From positions 1 to 64,000 of the forward strand of contig CAYMIN010000020.1 in assembly GCA_964390495.1 (NCBI GenBank): 64,000 bases of DNA. Direction: 5' to 3'. The position numbers and the translations under genes are program-made. Shown here in pieces: positions 9,183-19,400 of the stretch (the stretch's first letter is position 1; each line of letters starts with the position of its first letter). The notes beneath the pieces were generated by a model. The model made no database searches. It was given only the letters and a program-made list of their open reading frames with translations, and was not told the origin of the DNA. This stretch comes from UBA11051 sp964390495 (GTDB taxonomy: Bacteria > Armatimonadota > Zipacnadia > Zipacnadales > UBA11051).

Positions 9183-12100
9183 ATGCGCTGGGACCTGTTG
9201 CTTATCATTCTGCTGTTGGTACTGCTGCTGTGTTCGGCTCCCGGGTACTCGCAGGACGAAGACCCGGTGCTCTATAAGCCGGACATTCTCGGCGTGGGGC
9301 GCCTCTTCATGGTAGCGCTGAAGGTCCCCGCAGATGCAGCCAAGATCCAGGTGACGGTGCCCGAGGAAGTCAAGCTGTTGGACCGTACGCCACTTCCCAC
9401 CAACAAGGACCAGCGCAGGTACTACTTCCGCACCCTCAAGCCGACCAAGCAGACCGACATCATCTTTGCCCACCCCGCCGGCAAGATCACCGTGTCTATC
9501 GAGATCTGGTCATTTGAGGACCTGCGTCAGTTCCGCGAGCTCAAGGGCGTACAACTGCCACGCCGCTGGCCGTTGGGCGAGATGCTGCCCGAGCTCAAGG
9601 CGGGCCAGACTACCACTACTGAGAAGATGAAAGAGGCCGCAGCCGGCAAGGGTGCCAGTGAGCAGTGGCTCAAGTTCACCGATGACGAGATCTGGTCAAT
9701 TCAGCCCGACACCACCATTCCGCGCTGGCACTGGGTGAACCTCGCGAACGGTTGCCCGGTACATGGTACCGAGATCTATCGCGGCGGGGCCTTCTATCCG
9801 TGGCTCGACGAGAATGACAAGTCAATCCGCAGTTACAGCTATGCCTCGGTGCCCTATGTGTGGAAGATCAAGTGTCCGGTAGGCAACGAGCTGTATCCTT
9901 CCAACGATTTCGCCAACGATGACTTCACCAGCGGCGAGTTCCCTGACGACGGCATCGGTGGCGGATACATCGCTCCGGATGGCAAGCACTATGGCTTCAT
10001 CGCCGAAACTTGCCAGGCGTACTGCCACAAGATGCTCAATATCGCCCCGCCGTGCGCCGAGGGCTATCTGAGGACGGGCGACATCCGCTATGTTCACAAG
10101 GCGCTCGTCGCCTTCAGCCGGCTGGCGGTGGAGTACTCGTACCTGGCGACCATGACACACCACCGCCATCGCAACAATGCTGGTCAGGTCGAGCGCCTCG
10201 GTCAGAGCACGTTCGCCGAAGGGCCGTTCGTCGCCGGCGGCGGCTATGGCGTTTACTGCATTGACCAGCCGGGCTACCAAATGAGACATGCCGAGGCTTA
10301 TGACAAGATCTTCCCCGCCATCGAGCAGGACGAGGAGATCATCCCCTACCTGCAGTCGAAGGGTTTCACCAACATCAAGACCCATGAGGACGTGCGTCGC
10401 TTTCTCGAGGAGAATCTCTTCGCCGTCTGGATGCAGGGCGCTATGGACGGTACGACCAGCTCGAATCAGCCATATCCGCAGATGGGCCTGGTGCGCATGG
10501 CCGAAGTGCTCAACTACGAGCGTGGCAACGAGTTCATGGACTGGCTCTACGACGATCCCAGGGGCATGATGCGCTACTTCGTCACCAACACCTTCTTCCG
10601 CGATGGGGCTCCTTACGAGTCCACCGGCGGCTATAACGGCATGCACGTGACGGCCATGGGGCCCGTCGTCGAGGGTGTTGAGCATCTTCGCGAACTGCGC
10701 CCCGAGACCTATCCTGACGACAAGTACCCCAACCTCAGCAAGAGCCGCCGCTACCACAGTGTCTTCGACTTCTCGATGAACACCGTCAACATAGACCGCA
10801 CCTATCCGCGCGTCGGCGACGGTGGAGCCTGGCCGAAGTTCGGCAAGCGGTCGGTCACCAGGTGGCAAAACGGCGGCGTAGCGGCCTTCGAGCATGCCTA
10901 CAAGATCTTCAAGGACCCCAAGTTCGCCTGGGCCCTTGCCAAGACGGCCGGCTGGCGACCTTCCCTGGAGTTCCCTTACACGCGCGAAGAGATCGAGGCC
11001 GCCGCTGCCGAATGGCCGGATGACTGGAACGACCCGAGCTGCCTGCAGGACGGCTACGGCCTGGCGATGCTGCGTAGCGGCGATGGCCTCAACAAGCGCG
11101 CCCTGTGGATGATGTACGGCCGCGCCCGCGGCCATACTCATGAGGACATGCTGCACATGGGCCTGGATGCCTACCAGAGCGAAATCCTCGGGCACATGGG
11201 CTATCCCCGCAACTGGAATTACTGGTACAGGAACTGGATGACGCAAATCGAGGCCCGGCAGATCCCGCTCGTCAACATGACCGCCACCGCCCAGCTTTTC
11301 GCCGATGCGGGACCGGTCCATGTTGCCGAGGCCCTGGCTCAGGGCTTCTCGGACAAGGTCGGCAGCGGCGAAGGCTATCTCGTGGATGAAGGCAACTGGC
11401 AGCGGCGCATGTTGGCCATCGTTGACGTGTCTGAAGACCAGTTCTACTGCCTGGACCTCTACCGCATCTACGGCGGTCAAGAGCACTGGTGGAGCTTCCA
11501 TTGCCAGGAGGGCGAATTCGCCACCGAGGGGCTGCAACTGACCAAGCAGGAGGGGGGAACCTTGGCCGGACCGGACGTGCCCTATGGTGATGCTGCATGG
11601 CTGAAACAGGGCAGGACCAAATGGGCCTTCGCGCATTTGTATAACGTCGAGCGGGCCACACCGGCGGGCGTATGGTCGGCCGACTGGGCGCTGAAGAACG
11701 CCGACGGCCTCCACTTCCGCATGACGGTCCCGCAGGCCGAGGGCACTGAAGTCGTCATCACCGACGGTACTTGTCCGGCCGGCGGCGACCCTTATGAGAT
11801 GAAGTGGGTGCTCATCACCAAAAGCGGCGAAGCCCCCACTCAGACCCAGGTGACCAATGTCATGGAGCTCTACAGCGACCAGCCGCTCATCAAGTCAGTC
11901 ACCCCTCTTGAGGTCTCCGGTGATGATGAATCCGGCTTCAAACCCTACGGCTGTGTGGTCGAGCTACAGAATGGTCGCACTGACACCATCTTCGCCTCCG
12001 CCGATGGGACGGTGACGCGAACTGCGGCGGGCGGCTTTGAGTTCGCGGGCCGCTTCGGGCTGTACTCCGAGGAAAATGGTGTCCCCGCACGCCTGGCCTT

Positions 12101-12740
12101 AATCGGCGGCACCACCCTCACCAAGAACGGCCTCGGCATCACCATGGACAACGCCCAGTACCGCGCCGAGATCAAAGCTGTGGACCGCGACACCGAGACC
12201 ATTACCGTCGCACCGGCCCCGGCCAATCCCGGGGCGCTGGTTGGCAACTACATCTACATCACCAGCCCGGGCCGGCGTCTGGCCTACAAGGTGCTGGAGG
12301 CCAAGGCCGTCGCCGGCGGGGCCGAGCTGCACCTGGAGTTCGACTCGCGCGTCGGCACCGGTCAGGTGAGTGGCACCGAAAGTCAGAGGGTGGTGAGCTC
12401 GACACCCTTCCAACTGCGCGGCTACCGTTACTACCAGGGCGCGCGCGTGGTTAATGCCGATCGCACCGCCGAGTACCGCATCTTGGGCGTGGCCGGCGGC
12501 GCGGTGATAGACACCCAGGCCCACCCCGAGGTGACTGCGGAGAAGCTCGAGGTCGAGTTCCCGGTGGGCACCTGGTTTGACATCTATGATTACGGTGTCG
12601 GCGACGAGGTGGTCTGGCCCTTGGCGGTCAGCGTCACCCAAATCAGCCCGACCACTTACAAGGTCACGGCCCCGGACAATGTTACTCTGAGCCTGCCCAA
12701 GGGTGCTAAGACCAAAATAGCCAGCGGCCAGGCGGGATAG
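9183..12740 (+). CDS. Large secreted heparinase II/III-like polysaccharide lyase
   Basis: A 1185-residue exported protein. The ATG at 9183 directly opens a signal peptide (LLLIILLLVLLLCSAPGYS) and follows AGAAGGGTGATCGCT; upstream in-frame ATGs would give a charged leader. Residues about 230-640 are helix-rich and have the look of the alpha/alpha toroid of alginate- and heparin-type lyases. A histidine-rich motif G-R-A-R-G-H-T-H-E-D (H651, H653) then opens a beta-rich domain, as in the heparinase II/III C-terminal domain where a His/Tyr/Asp set serves metal binding or catalysis. The last 330 residues are further beta domains. Likely role: eliminative cleavage of an acidic polysaccharide. It lies 227 bp upstream of a sugar-modification operon. 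Confidence 0.75.
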   Translation: MRWDLLLIILLLVLLLCSAPGYSQDEDPVLYKPDILGVGRLFMVALKVPADAAKIQVTVPEEVKLLDRTPLPTNKDQRRYYFRTLKPTKQTDIIFAHPAGKITVSIEIWSFEDLRQFRELKGVQLPRRWPLGEMLPELKAGQTTTTEKMKEAAAGKGASEQWLKFTDDEIWSIQPDTTIPRWHWVNLANGCPVHGTEIYRGGAFYPWLDENDKSIRSYSYASVPYVWKIKCPVGNELYPSNDFANDDFTSGEFPDDGIGGGYIAPDGKHYGFIAETCQAYCHKMLNIAPPCAEGYLRTGDIRYVHKALVAFSRLAVEYSYLATMTHHRHRNNAGQVERLGQSTFAEGPFVAGGGYGVYCIDQPGYQMRHAEAYDKIFPAIEQDEEIIPYLQSKGFTNIKTHEDVRRFLEENLFAVWMQGAMDGTTSSNQPYPQMGLVRMAEVLNYERGNEFMDWLYDDPRGMMRYFVTNTFFRDGAPYESTGGYNGMHVTAMGPVVEGVEHLRELRPETYPDDKYPNLSKSRRYHSVFDFSMNTVNIDRTYPRVGDGGAWPKFGKRSVTRWQNGGVAAFEHAYKIFKDPKFAWALAKTAGWRPSLEFPYTREEIEAAAAEWPDDWNDPSCLQDGYGLAMLRSGDGLNKRALWMMYGRARGHTHEDMLHMGLDAYQSEILGHMGYPRNWNYWYRNWMTQIEARQIPLVNMTATAQLFADAGPVHVAEALAQGFSDKVGSGEGYLVDEGNWQRRMLAIVDVSEDQFYCLDLYRIYGGQEHWWSFHCQEGEFATEGLQLTKQEGGTLAGPDVPYGDAAWLKQGRTKWAFAHLYNVERATPAGVWSADWALKNADGLHFRMTVPQAEGTEVVITDGTCPAGGDPYEMKWVLITKSGEAPTQTQVTNVMELYSDQPLIKSVTPLEVSGDDESGFKPYGCVVELQNGRTDTIFASADGTVTRTAAGGFEFAGRFGLYSEENGVPARLALIGGTTLTKNGLGITMDNAQYRAEIKAVDRDTETITVAPAPANPGALVGNYIYITSPGRRLAYKVLEAKAVAGGAELHLEFDSRVGTGQVSGTESQRVVSSTPFQLRGYRYYQGARVVNADRTAEYRILGVAGGAVIDTQAHPEVTAEKLEVEFPVGTWFDIYDYGVGDEVVWPLAVSVTQISPTTYKVTAPDNVTLSLPKGAKTKIASGQAG

Positions 12741-12841
12741 ATGATTATCACGTGACGTGGGCTAGACTTCTAACCTGACACGCTCTAGCTGATCCCGTGG
12801 CTTGAGCCGAAGCAAGTTGTTGAGAAGTTGTTCCACCCGTT

Positions 12842-12877
12842 CCCCTCACCCGTGGCTTGTCCCCAAGGGATGAGGGG
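12842..12877. repeat. Hairpin related to the CCCTCACCC module
   Basis: CCCCTCA (12842-12848) pairs with TGAGGGG (12871-12877), extended inside by CCC/GGG. It lies about 100 bp after the lyase stop codon. The composition resembles the CCCTCACCCTAGCC arm of the palindromic modules found elsewhere in the window. It may also act as a weak terminator. Confidence 0.4.
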
Positions 12878-12967
12878 TGGGGGCATTGTGCATTCAGGAG
12901 ATAAGTACTGGCGCTTCCCGGCTAATTGGGAGGCGACTTGAGGCAACTCGGACGGAGGAGTGCCATC

Positions 12968-13927
12968 GTGGAGACGTTGGTATATCTCAACGGCGAACTG
13001 GTGCCCGAGCCGGACGCCAAAGTCTCTATCTTCGACATCGGCTTCATGTACAGCGCGGTTTTCATGGAGGCGGTGCGCACCTTCAGGCACAAAGTCTTCC
13101 GTCTCGGGGATCATCTCGACCGGCTGGAGCGGTCCATGCGCTATGTCGGCCTGGAGCCGCTGGTCAGCCAGGAGCAGATGGCGGAGGTCATCAATCAAGT
13201 CATCCAGGCCAACATCGCCAACTTCGCGGCAGACGACGACTGCTGGGTCTGCGCGCAGGTGACGCCCGGCCTCGGCTTCCCGCATCCCATAATGAGGGGC
13301 CAATCGGGCCAGCCCACGATCATGGCCTATGTGAGCCGCCTGCCCTATGACGAGTACGCCCACTGCTATGCCGATGGCCAAGCGGCGGTCGTCTCCAATG
13401 TCCGCAACGTCCCGCCGGCGTGTGTTGACCCGCGCGGCAAGACCCGCTTCCGGCTGCACTACTTCATGGCCAAGCTCGAGGCCAAGACCAGCGATCCGGA
13501 TGCCTTCGCCCTGCTACTGGACACCGACGGGTACGTGACAGAGGGGACCGGGGCCAACTTCTTCATTGCCGCCAACGGCGTGCTATACACCGCGACAACG
13601 CGTGACATTCTCGAAGGCATCAGCCGGCGGACGGTGATCGAGCTGGCCGGCAAGCTTGGGATTCCGGTGGTGGAGCGGGACTTGACGCTCTACGATGTCT
13701 ATAGTGCCGACGAGGGCTTTTGGACCACCTCCTCCTACTGTATGCTGCCGGTGTCGAAGGTCAATCATGTAGCTATGAAGCAGGTGCCCGGACCGCTGAC
13801 CCAGGCGCTGTTGCAGGCCTGGAGCGATGAGGTCGGGGTTGACATCGTGGCGCAGGCGCTGAAGTACGCCGACACCCCCAGCAATGTCTGGCGCGGCGAA
13901 CCCCAAAAGCCTGCGTCACCAAGCTGA
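12968..13927 (+). CDS. Class IV PLP aminotransferase (BCAT/D-amino-acid type)
   Basis: A 319-residue fold-type IV PLP enzyme. The GTG start at 12968 has a strong ACGGAGGAG seven bases upstream. The N-terminus VYLNGELVPEPDAKVSIFDIGF is the standard class IV opening. The Schiff-base lysine is K158 in P-R-G-K-T-R-F-R-L-H-Y, the KxRxRLxY variant found in some branched-chain aminotransferase-like subfamilies rather than the usual KSLNYL. The TDGYVTEGTGANFFI cofactor motif is intact. It is 18 bp upstream of a sulfatase-fold gene and opens a sugar-modification operon. Its substrate may therefore be an amino sugar precursor or D-amino acid rather than branched-chain amino acids; that is inference. 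A second, more canonical copy lies at 38426. Confidence 0.85.
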   Translation: METLVYLNGELVPEPDAKVSIFDIGFMYSAVFMEAVRTFRHKVFRLGDHLDRLERSMRYVGLEPLVSQEQMAEVINQVIQANIANFAADDDCWVCAQVTPGLGFPHPIMRGQSGQPTIMAYVSRLPYDEYAHCYADGQAAVVSNVRNVPPACVDPRGKTRFRLHYFMAKLEAKTSDPDAFALLLDTDGYVTEGTGANFFIAANGVLYTATTRDILEGISRRTVIELAGKLGIPVVERDLTLYDVYSADEGFWTTSSYCMLPVSKVNHVAMKQVPGPLTQALLQAWSDEVGVDIVAQALKYADTPSNVWRGEPQKPASPS

Positions 13928-13945
13928 TGGCACGGTGAGGCGACT

Positions 13946-15259
13946 ATGAAGATCCTCGTAATACTTGAGGACGCGGTCCGGCCGGCACACATGGGCTGCT
14001 ACGGCTACTCGAAGGACACCACGCCGAATTGCGTCCGGCTGGCGCGCGAAGGCGTCCGCTTCGAGAATTGCATCGCCGTCTCCACCCATACCTTCCCGCC
14101 GCTGGTCTCGATCATCACCGGCCAGACGACGGCCACTCACGGCCTCATGAGTGCCGTTGACTATAGGGCCTGGAGGTACGGAGACCTCTGGGAGGGCCAT
14201 CGCACGCCTCTGCACCTGCTGGGGGACGCGGGCTTCCTCATAGACGGCGAGCTGGTGACGCGTTGGGCCCCGCTTGGCTTTCCCCGCGATGCCGATGACC
14301 TCGAACAGTACATGGAGCAGAACCGCGACAAGCCGTGGTTCTTCTTTGCCGAGCCGTACCCGACACACCTGCCTTACGATCCGCCGCAGGAATACTACGA
14401 TATGTTCGTGGACGATGATTTCCAGCCCAGCGCGGAAACGCTGGAGCGGCTCGACATCGTCCGCACTCGCATGATCCTGCATCCGCCCGACGTGCAGTCG
14501 GCGATGGAAGCGGGCCGCGAAGACCCCATCGGCGACGGTGACGAGGCCCACCAACGCACCATCGCCGTGGTCGAGTTCCAGCCCGAGGATGCGCCGGGGA
14601 TACGCGCGCTCTATGACGGCGAGATGCGTGTCTTTGACGACCTGGTAGGGCGCTGGATCGCCAAGCTGGAGCAGCTTGACCAGCTTGACGATACGCTGGT
14701 AATCATCATCTCCGACCACGGGGAGGAGCTGCTGGAGCGCGGCCATGTCGGCCATACCTCTTGCAACCTCAAGGGCACGCTCTATGACGAGTGCCTGCGT
14801 GTGCCGCTGATTATGCGCTACCCGCAGAAGCTGCCGGCCGGCAAGGTCGTCACCCAGCAGGTGTCGCAGATTGACATAATGCCGACGATCTTTGACCTCC
14901 TCGGCCTGGAGCTTGCGCTGCCGCATGACGGGGCCTCGACACTGCCGCTGATCCGTGGTGAGACCGAGCGATTCCGCGAGGAGGCCTATGCCGAAACTAT
15001 GCCGGCCGGCTGGCAGGCCCAGGACGGCGACGAGCGCCGCATCTGGTGCGTGCGCACGCTGGAGTGGAAGCTGATTATGAACCTCGATCCGGCCACCGCC
15101 ACGCGCACCTATGAGCTGTACAATCTGCGGGATGACCCCGGCGAGCGCAACAATATCTGCGATCAGGAACCGGCCAAGGCGGCCGAGTTGCAGGCCAAGC
15201 TCGAGGCCCACATGGCCGGAGCGGGCAAGGCACCTACAGGCACTGAATCCAGAAAGTGA
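13946..15259 (+). CDS. Sulfatase-fold hydrolase with Thr nucleophile
   Basis: A 437-residue cytoplasmic member of the alkaline-phosphatase superfamily. Visible motifs are the N-terminal metal-binding ILEDAVRPAHMGCYGY, the nucleophile loop S-T-H-T-F-P-P-L-V-S-I-I-T-G, the metal ligand motif IIISDHGEELLERGHVGH, and a sulfatase-like end (YELYNLRDDPGERNN). In true sulfatases the loop reads C/S-x-P-S-R. Here the nucleophile position is T49, P51 is kept, and the Arg is Leu. Formylglycine cannot form from Thr, so a phosphodiesterase or phosphotransferase role is at least as likely as sulfate hydrolysis. No signal peptide is visible. It is tightly spaced with its neighbours (18 bp and 11 bp). Confidence 0.82.
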   Translation: MKILVILEDAVRPAHMGCYGYSKDTTPNCVRLAREGVRFENCIAVSTHTFPPLVSIITGQTTATHGLMSAVDYRAWRYGDLWEGHRTPLHLLGDAGFLIDGELVTRWAPLGFPRDADDLEQYMEQNRDKPWFFFAEPYPTHLPYDPPQEYYDMFVDDDFQPSAETLERLDIVRTRMILHPPDVQSAMEAGREDPIGDGDEAHQRTIAVVEFQPEDAPGIRALYDGEMRVFDDLVGRWIAKLEQLDQLDDTLVIIISDHGEELLERGHVGHTSCNLKGTLYDECLRVPLIMRYPQKLPAGKVVTQQVSQIDIMPTIFDLLGLELALPHDGASTLPLIRGETERFREEAYAETMPAGWQAQDGDERRIWCVRTLEWKLIMNLDPATATRTYELYNLRDDPGERNNICDQEPAKAAELQAKLEAHMAGAGKAPTGTESRK

Positions 15260-15270
15260 GGCACACAACC

Positions 15271-16332
15271 ATGAGCAATGATGTGATTCGACTGGGTATT
15301 GTCGGGATGTCGCCGACCAACATGGCCTCGACCTTCGCACTTCTGAAAAACGAGCCGGACCTCAGGTACGAGATCACCGCGATTTGCGCTCGCCGCCGGG
15401 AGGTGCTCGACCAGTGCCTGAGCCAGTTCGGCGTACCCTTCGGGACGCTGGATTACCGCGAGCTGGCCCAGCAGGACGATGTGGATGTGGTCTGTGTCTT
15501 CACCCCGGATCATCTGCACGCCGACCACTGCGCCGCCGCCATTGAGGCCGACAAGCACGTGGTCTGCACCAAGCCGATGGTTACGTCGCTGGAAGAGGCC
15601 CAGCGGCTGGTCGCTTTGGTCCGCGAGCATGGGGTGAAGTTCCTCGTCGGCGAGACCATGCGCTTCGACCGCCAGTTCGAGATGGCCAAAAAGCTGTTCG
15701 ACGACGGCGACCTGGGCGATCTCATCGCCATCGAGAGCTACTACGTCCACGATCTGCGCTCGGTCTTCGAGTTCACCCCCTGGCGGCTGACGGTACCGCA
15801 GGATTTCCTGTATGGCGGCTGCTGCCATTCGGTGGACGCCATCCGCGCCTTTGCCGGCGATGTGGACACCGTTCACGCCAACGCCACCCGGGGCAATCTC
15901 ACTCCCGGTTATGACCTGGAGGACAATTTTTTTCTTAACGTCAAGTTCAAGTCCGGCGTCATCGGTCGCGTCTCGGGTCTGTATGGCATCATCCATCCGC
16001 CCACGCCGATGATGCAAGTGGGTATCTATGGCACCAAGGGCAGCCTCCAGACCGAGTTCACCGACAACGAGCCCGGCCAGGTGCGGGTGGTGCTGGACAA
16101 GCTGGTTGACCACAAGCCTCTGGTCGCGGATTTTGAACCCGAAACCGACCTCAGCGCCTACGGGCTGGGGGCTTCCGTGATCCGCTACATGCGCCACTTC
16201 CAGGACTGTCTCGACAACGATCTTGAGCCGGTCCCAGGCGTAGTCGAGAGCGCCAAGACGATGGCCGTCATCGCCGCCGCCTGGGAATCGATTCACACCG
16301 GCCAGGTCGTCAAGGCCTGCAACGAGTTCTGA
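15271..16332 (+). CDS. Gfo/Idh/MocA family oxidoreductase
   Basis: A 353-residue NAD(P)-dependent dehydrogenase. The ATG at 15271 is preceded by AGTGAGG, and the upstream stop codon lies inside this site, suggesting coupled translation. The Rossmann start RLGIVGMSP is followed by DVVCVFTPDHLHADHCAAAIEADKHVVCTKPM, the family signature including the catalytic-site lysine in CTKP. The C-terminal GFO_IDH_MocA domain includes GGCCHSVDAIRAFAG with the conserved His and Asp. This family oxidises or epimerises sugars and inositols. Its position between a sulfatase-fold enzyme and a glycoside-hydrolase-like protein suggests action on a released modified sugar. Confidence 0.9.
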   Translation: MSNDVIRLGIVGMSPTNMASTFALLKNEPDLRYEITAICARRREVLDQCLSQFGVPFGTLDYRELAQQDDVDVVCVFTPDHLHADHCAAAIEADKHVVCTKPMVTSLEEAQRLVALVREHGVKFLVGETMRFDRQFEMAKKLFDDGDLGDLIAIESYYVHDLRSVFEFTPWRLTVPQDFLYGGCCHSVDAIRAFAGDVDTVHANATRGNLTPGYDLEDNFFLNVKFKSGVIGRVSGLYGIIHPPTPMMQVGIYGTKGSLQTEFTDNEPGQVRVVLDKLVDHKPLVADFEPETDLSAYGLGASVIRYMRHFQDCLDNDLEPVPGVVESAKTMAVIAAAWESIHTGQVVKACNEF

Positions 16333-16387
16333 GCCACGGATCAGCCTCCGGAGCTCGAAGGCCAACAGCAGCGGTCTCAGAATGCGC

Positions 16388-16425
16388 AATGGGGGACTGT
16401 CCCTTTTGGGACTGTCCCCCGGATA
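16388..16425. repeat. Dispersed hairpin repeat, copy 1 (15-mer family)
   Basis: A 38-bp element with core GGGGGACTGTCCC-TTTT-GGGACTGTCCCCC (16391-16420), flanked by AAT and GGATA. The two 13-base arms pair fully except for one T-T mismatch. An almost identical copy with the same flanks is at 32411-32448. It lies in the 148-bp gap within the sugar operon. Confidence 0.85.
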
Positions 16426-16480
16426 CCAGAAGTTGCGTATCCAACTTTTGATCTCGAGACAAGTTTTAGGAGGCAGCCTA

Positions 16481-19400
16481 ATGTCCTTCCTAGTGCGCTT
16501 TGGATTCCTATCGGCCTTAATACTGCTCTGCGCCTCCCTCAACTATGCCGCCACCATCAAGGCCGGTGGTCTCGGCCTGGAGCTGGATGCCGATGCCAAG
16601 GTAACCGCCATGAGCATAGGGGAAACCAACCTGCGGGTGGTGCCCGCTCCGCTGGTGACGCTGTGTGAGGTGGGGAAGGCCGAGTTCGCCGCACCCCAGG
16701 TCACCGGCAGCCCTGACCCGGGCCTGGCTCTGGATTTTGCCGAGGCCAAGGTACGAGGCAAACTGGTCGTGAGGTCGCACGCCGAGGCCCTGCGGTTCTC
16801 CTGCAACCTCAAAGGCGAGGACTTGCCTGCGCGCGGGATGCTGCTGCGCTTTGCCCTCCCTTTTGATGCCGACGGCTGGCAGTGGCACAATGACATGCAG
16901 ACCGCCGTCACCATCGCCGAGAACAAGCTCTACGAGAATGTGCGCCCGCTGCGGGCCTATGCCGACCTGCCGGAGTGGAAGGACGAGCCGGCCCTGCGGA
17001 TGGGCTATTCCAACCGCAACTTCTGCACCGTCCTGACCGGGCCGGTGGGGATATGCCTGGCCGTACCGATTGACAAGCCGTCCATCTTCCGCACCGCCTA
17101 CGATGGGGATGTTAAACAGCTTGAGATCGTCTATGATTTCGCCCTATCGCCCGACACCAGGAAGCCGAATGAGGTGGATTTCACCTTTGACCTCTACCAG
17201 TGCGACCCCAATTGGGCCTTCCGCAGCGCCTTGGCTCGCTACTACCGGCTCTACCCCGAGCTGTTTCGTACCTACGTGCGGGATCAGGGCCAGTGGATGG
17301 CTTTCAGCAAGCTGTCGGAGATTGACAATGCCAATGAGTTCTACTTCGCCTTGCAGGAGGGGGCGCCGGAGCCGGAATACGATGACAAGCTGGGTGTGCT
17401 TTCCTGCCCCTACTTCACCCACGCCGGTATGGGGGCCAACATCCCCAACTACGATCCGGAGGCGGATCCGCTGCCGCCTCATGAGGTGCAGGTGGAGGCG
17501 ATGGAGGCGGCCTTCAAGGCCCGTACCAAGCTTGACGGCATCTATCACGCCGTCGGCCTTCACGACGCCGAGGGCAAGCTGGATGTGCGCAAATGGCGCG
17601 TCTATGCCCATCTCATCGCCCAGTTCAATCTCGACCCGGAATTGCCCTATGGTGAATGGACTCTGGAGCGCGCCATCGAACGCATCCAGCAGGTCAAGCA
17701 GAGCAGAAACGCCGACCTGGACGGCTTCTACTACGATGGGCTATCGGCGGGGATAAACTACCGCCCGGACCATTTTGGGACAGCGGATGCGCCCTGTTTG
17801 TGGGACCCGGTGGCCCAGAAGCCCTTCATCAACAACTTTTTCTCCTCCTGTGAGTTCGCCCGGGCCGCCGCCGAGCTGCTGCGGCCGCGCGGTCTTATCA
17901 CCATGATGAACGGCGCTCTTGGTGCCAGCTTCTACGTGGCTCCGTGGCTGGATGTTCTGGGTGCCGAGACCGGCCTGCGCATCCCTCGCGAGAGCTTCAA
18001 CTATATCCGCGCCACCACCTATCACAAACCCTTCTTGACCCTGCTCAAGGGCAATTACGAGCAACAGATCGGTCGGCCTGAGATGGAGCTGTTCCACAAG
18101 CGCTGTCTGGCCTATGGCGTGTTTCCCGGCTTCTTCGACTGGCCGCCCAGCGGCCTGGGACCCGGAGGCCGGTACTGGTATCATTCCCGCTACTACGAGC
18201 GCGACCGCGACATCTTTCGCAAGTACCAGCCGCTGTGCCGCGACCTGGCGCTGGCGGGCTGGGAGCCGGTTACCTACGCGCGCAGTTCCGAACCCCAGGT
18301 CTTTGTCGAGCGTTTCGGGCCGACCAGCGACGGAATCGTGTGGCTTACGCTGCTGAATGAAGACTCGCATCCACACAAGACCAGCCTGACCATAGATGCC
18401 AAGGCGCTGCAACTCGATCCGACCACCGCAAGAGCGACAGATGTTGTGACCGGAGCACCGATTGAGCTTAAGGTCACCCGTAGGGGGCTTGCCGCCGACC
18501 TGGAGATACCCTCCGACGGCGTGATGGCCCTGCAGATTGCGCACCCCCACGTGGCGGCACAGTGGCGGGTCGCCCAGGCCCTGGAGACCCTCGACCGGGG
18601 CATACTGATGCGCCAGGTGGACAAGGACAAGCCGCCCCTCCTGGTGCGTTGGCTTCCGCAGGGCAAGACCTACACCCGCGAGACTGTTGACGGTAAGACC
18701 AATCTAGTATTCGAGGGTGACGGGAACGCCCAGAGCACCAGTCAGTGGGCGATGTTATTCCAGCCCAGCGCCGAACAGATCAAGTTACGCGTCCGAGCCA
18801 GCGGCCAGGACCTCGTCGGCGCGAAGGGCAGCATCGGCGTGCGGTGTCGCTTGGCCTGGGTCACCTCCAGCTACACCCATTACGACACCCGCTTCTTCGA
18901 TCTGGACAGCGGCACCTATGACTGGAAAGACTTTGAGTTCACAATTGAATCCGAGCAGGCGCTGCGCTCCATCTACATCACGCCCACGATTGCCGGCAGC
19001 GTGCAGGGCACGCTCAAGCTGGCGAAGGTGTCGCTCTCGGACACCAACCGCGAGGAGTACGTTATTGATCCCGAGTTCAGCCAATGGTATGAGCCGGTGC
19101 CCGATGGTATGCGCGAGCGCGTTGAGAGCGAATGCCAGAGCCTGCGCACCGCGCTGCTCAGTCTCCAGGACGCTGTGGGCGGGCCGAGCAGCACTACCAC
19201 TCGCGAGAGGTTGGGGGAGGTATCGGGCAAGTGCCGCAAGCTGAGCGAGTTCATTGTCGGGAATCAGGCCGAGAACGGCTGCCGCCGGGTCCTGCGCGAC
19301 CTGGAAACGATCGAGCAGCACCTGGGCTTTGTGACCCTGGCCGCTTTCGGTATCAAGCTGCCGCAGATAAAGGGCCCCATGACCGCAGCTCCCGGTGATG

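Noticed and set aside
9822..11714. 630-codon open frame on the minus strand
   Set aside because: It lies entirely inside the heparinase-like gene, whose signal peptide and lyase motifs are clear. High GC third positions keep the opposite frame open; its translation has no domain logic.
13916..15340. 474-codon open frame on the minus strand
   Set aside because: Antisense shadow of the sulfatase-fold gene.
16382..16480. Longer N-terminus for the 1450-residue hydrolase-like protein
   Set aside because: The extra codons run through the dispersed hairpin repeat, and the ATG at 16481 has AGGAGG and a signal peptide directly after it.
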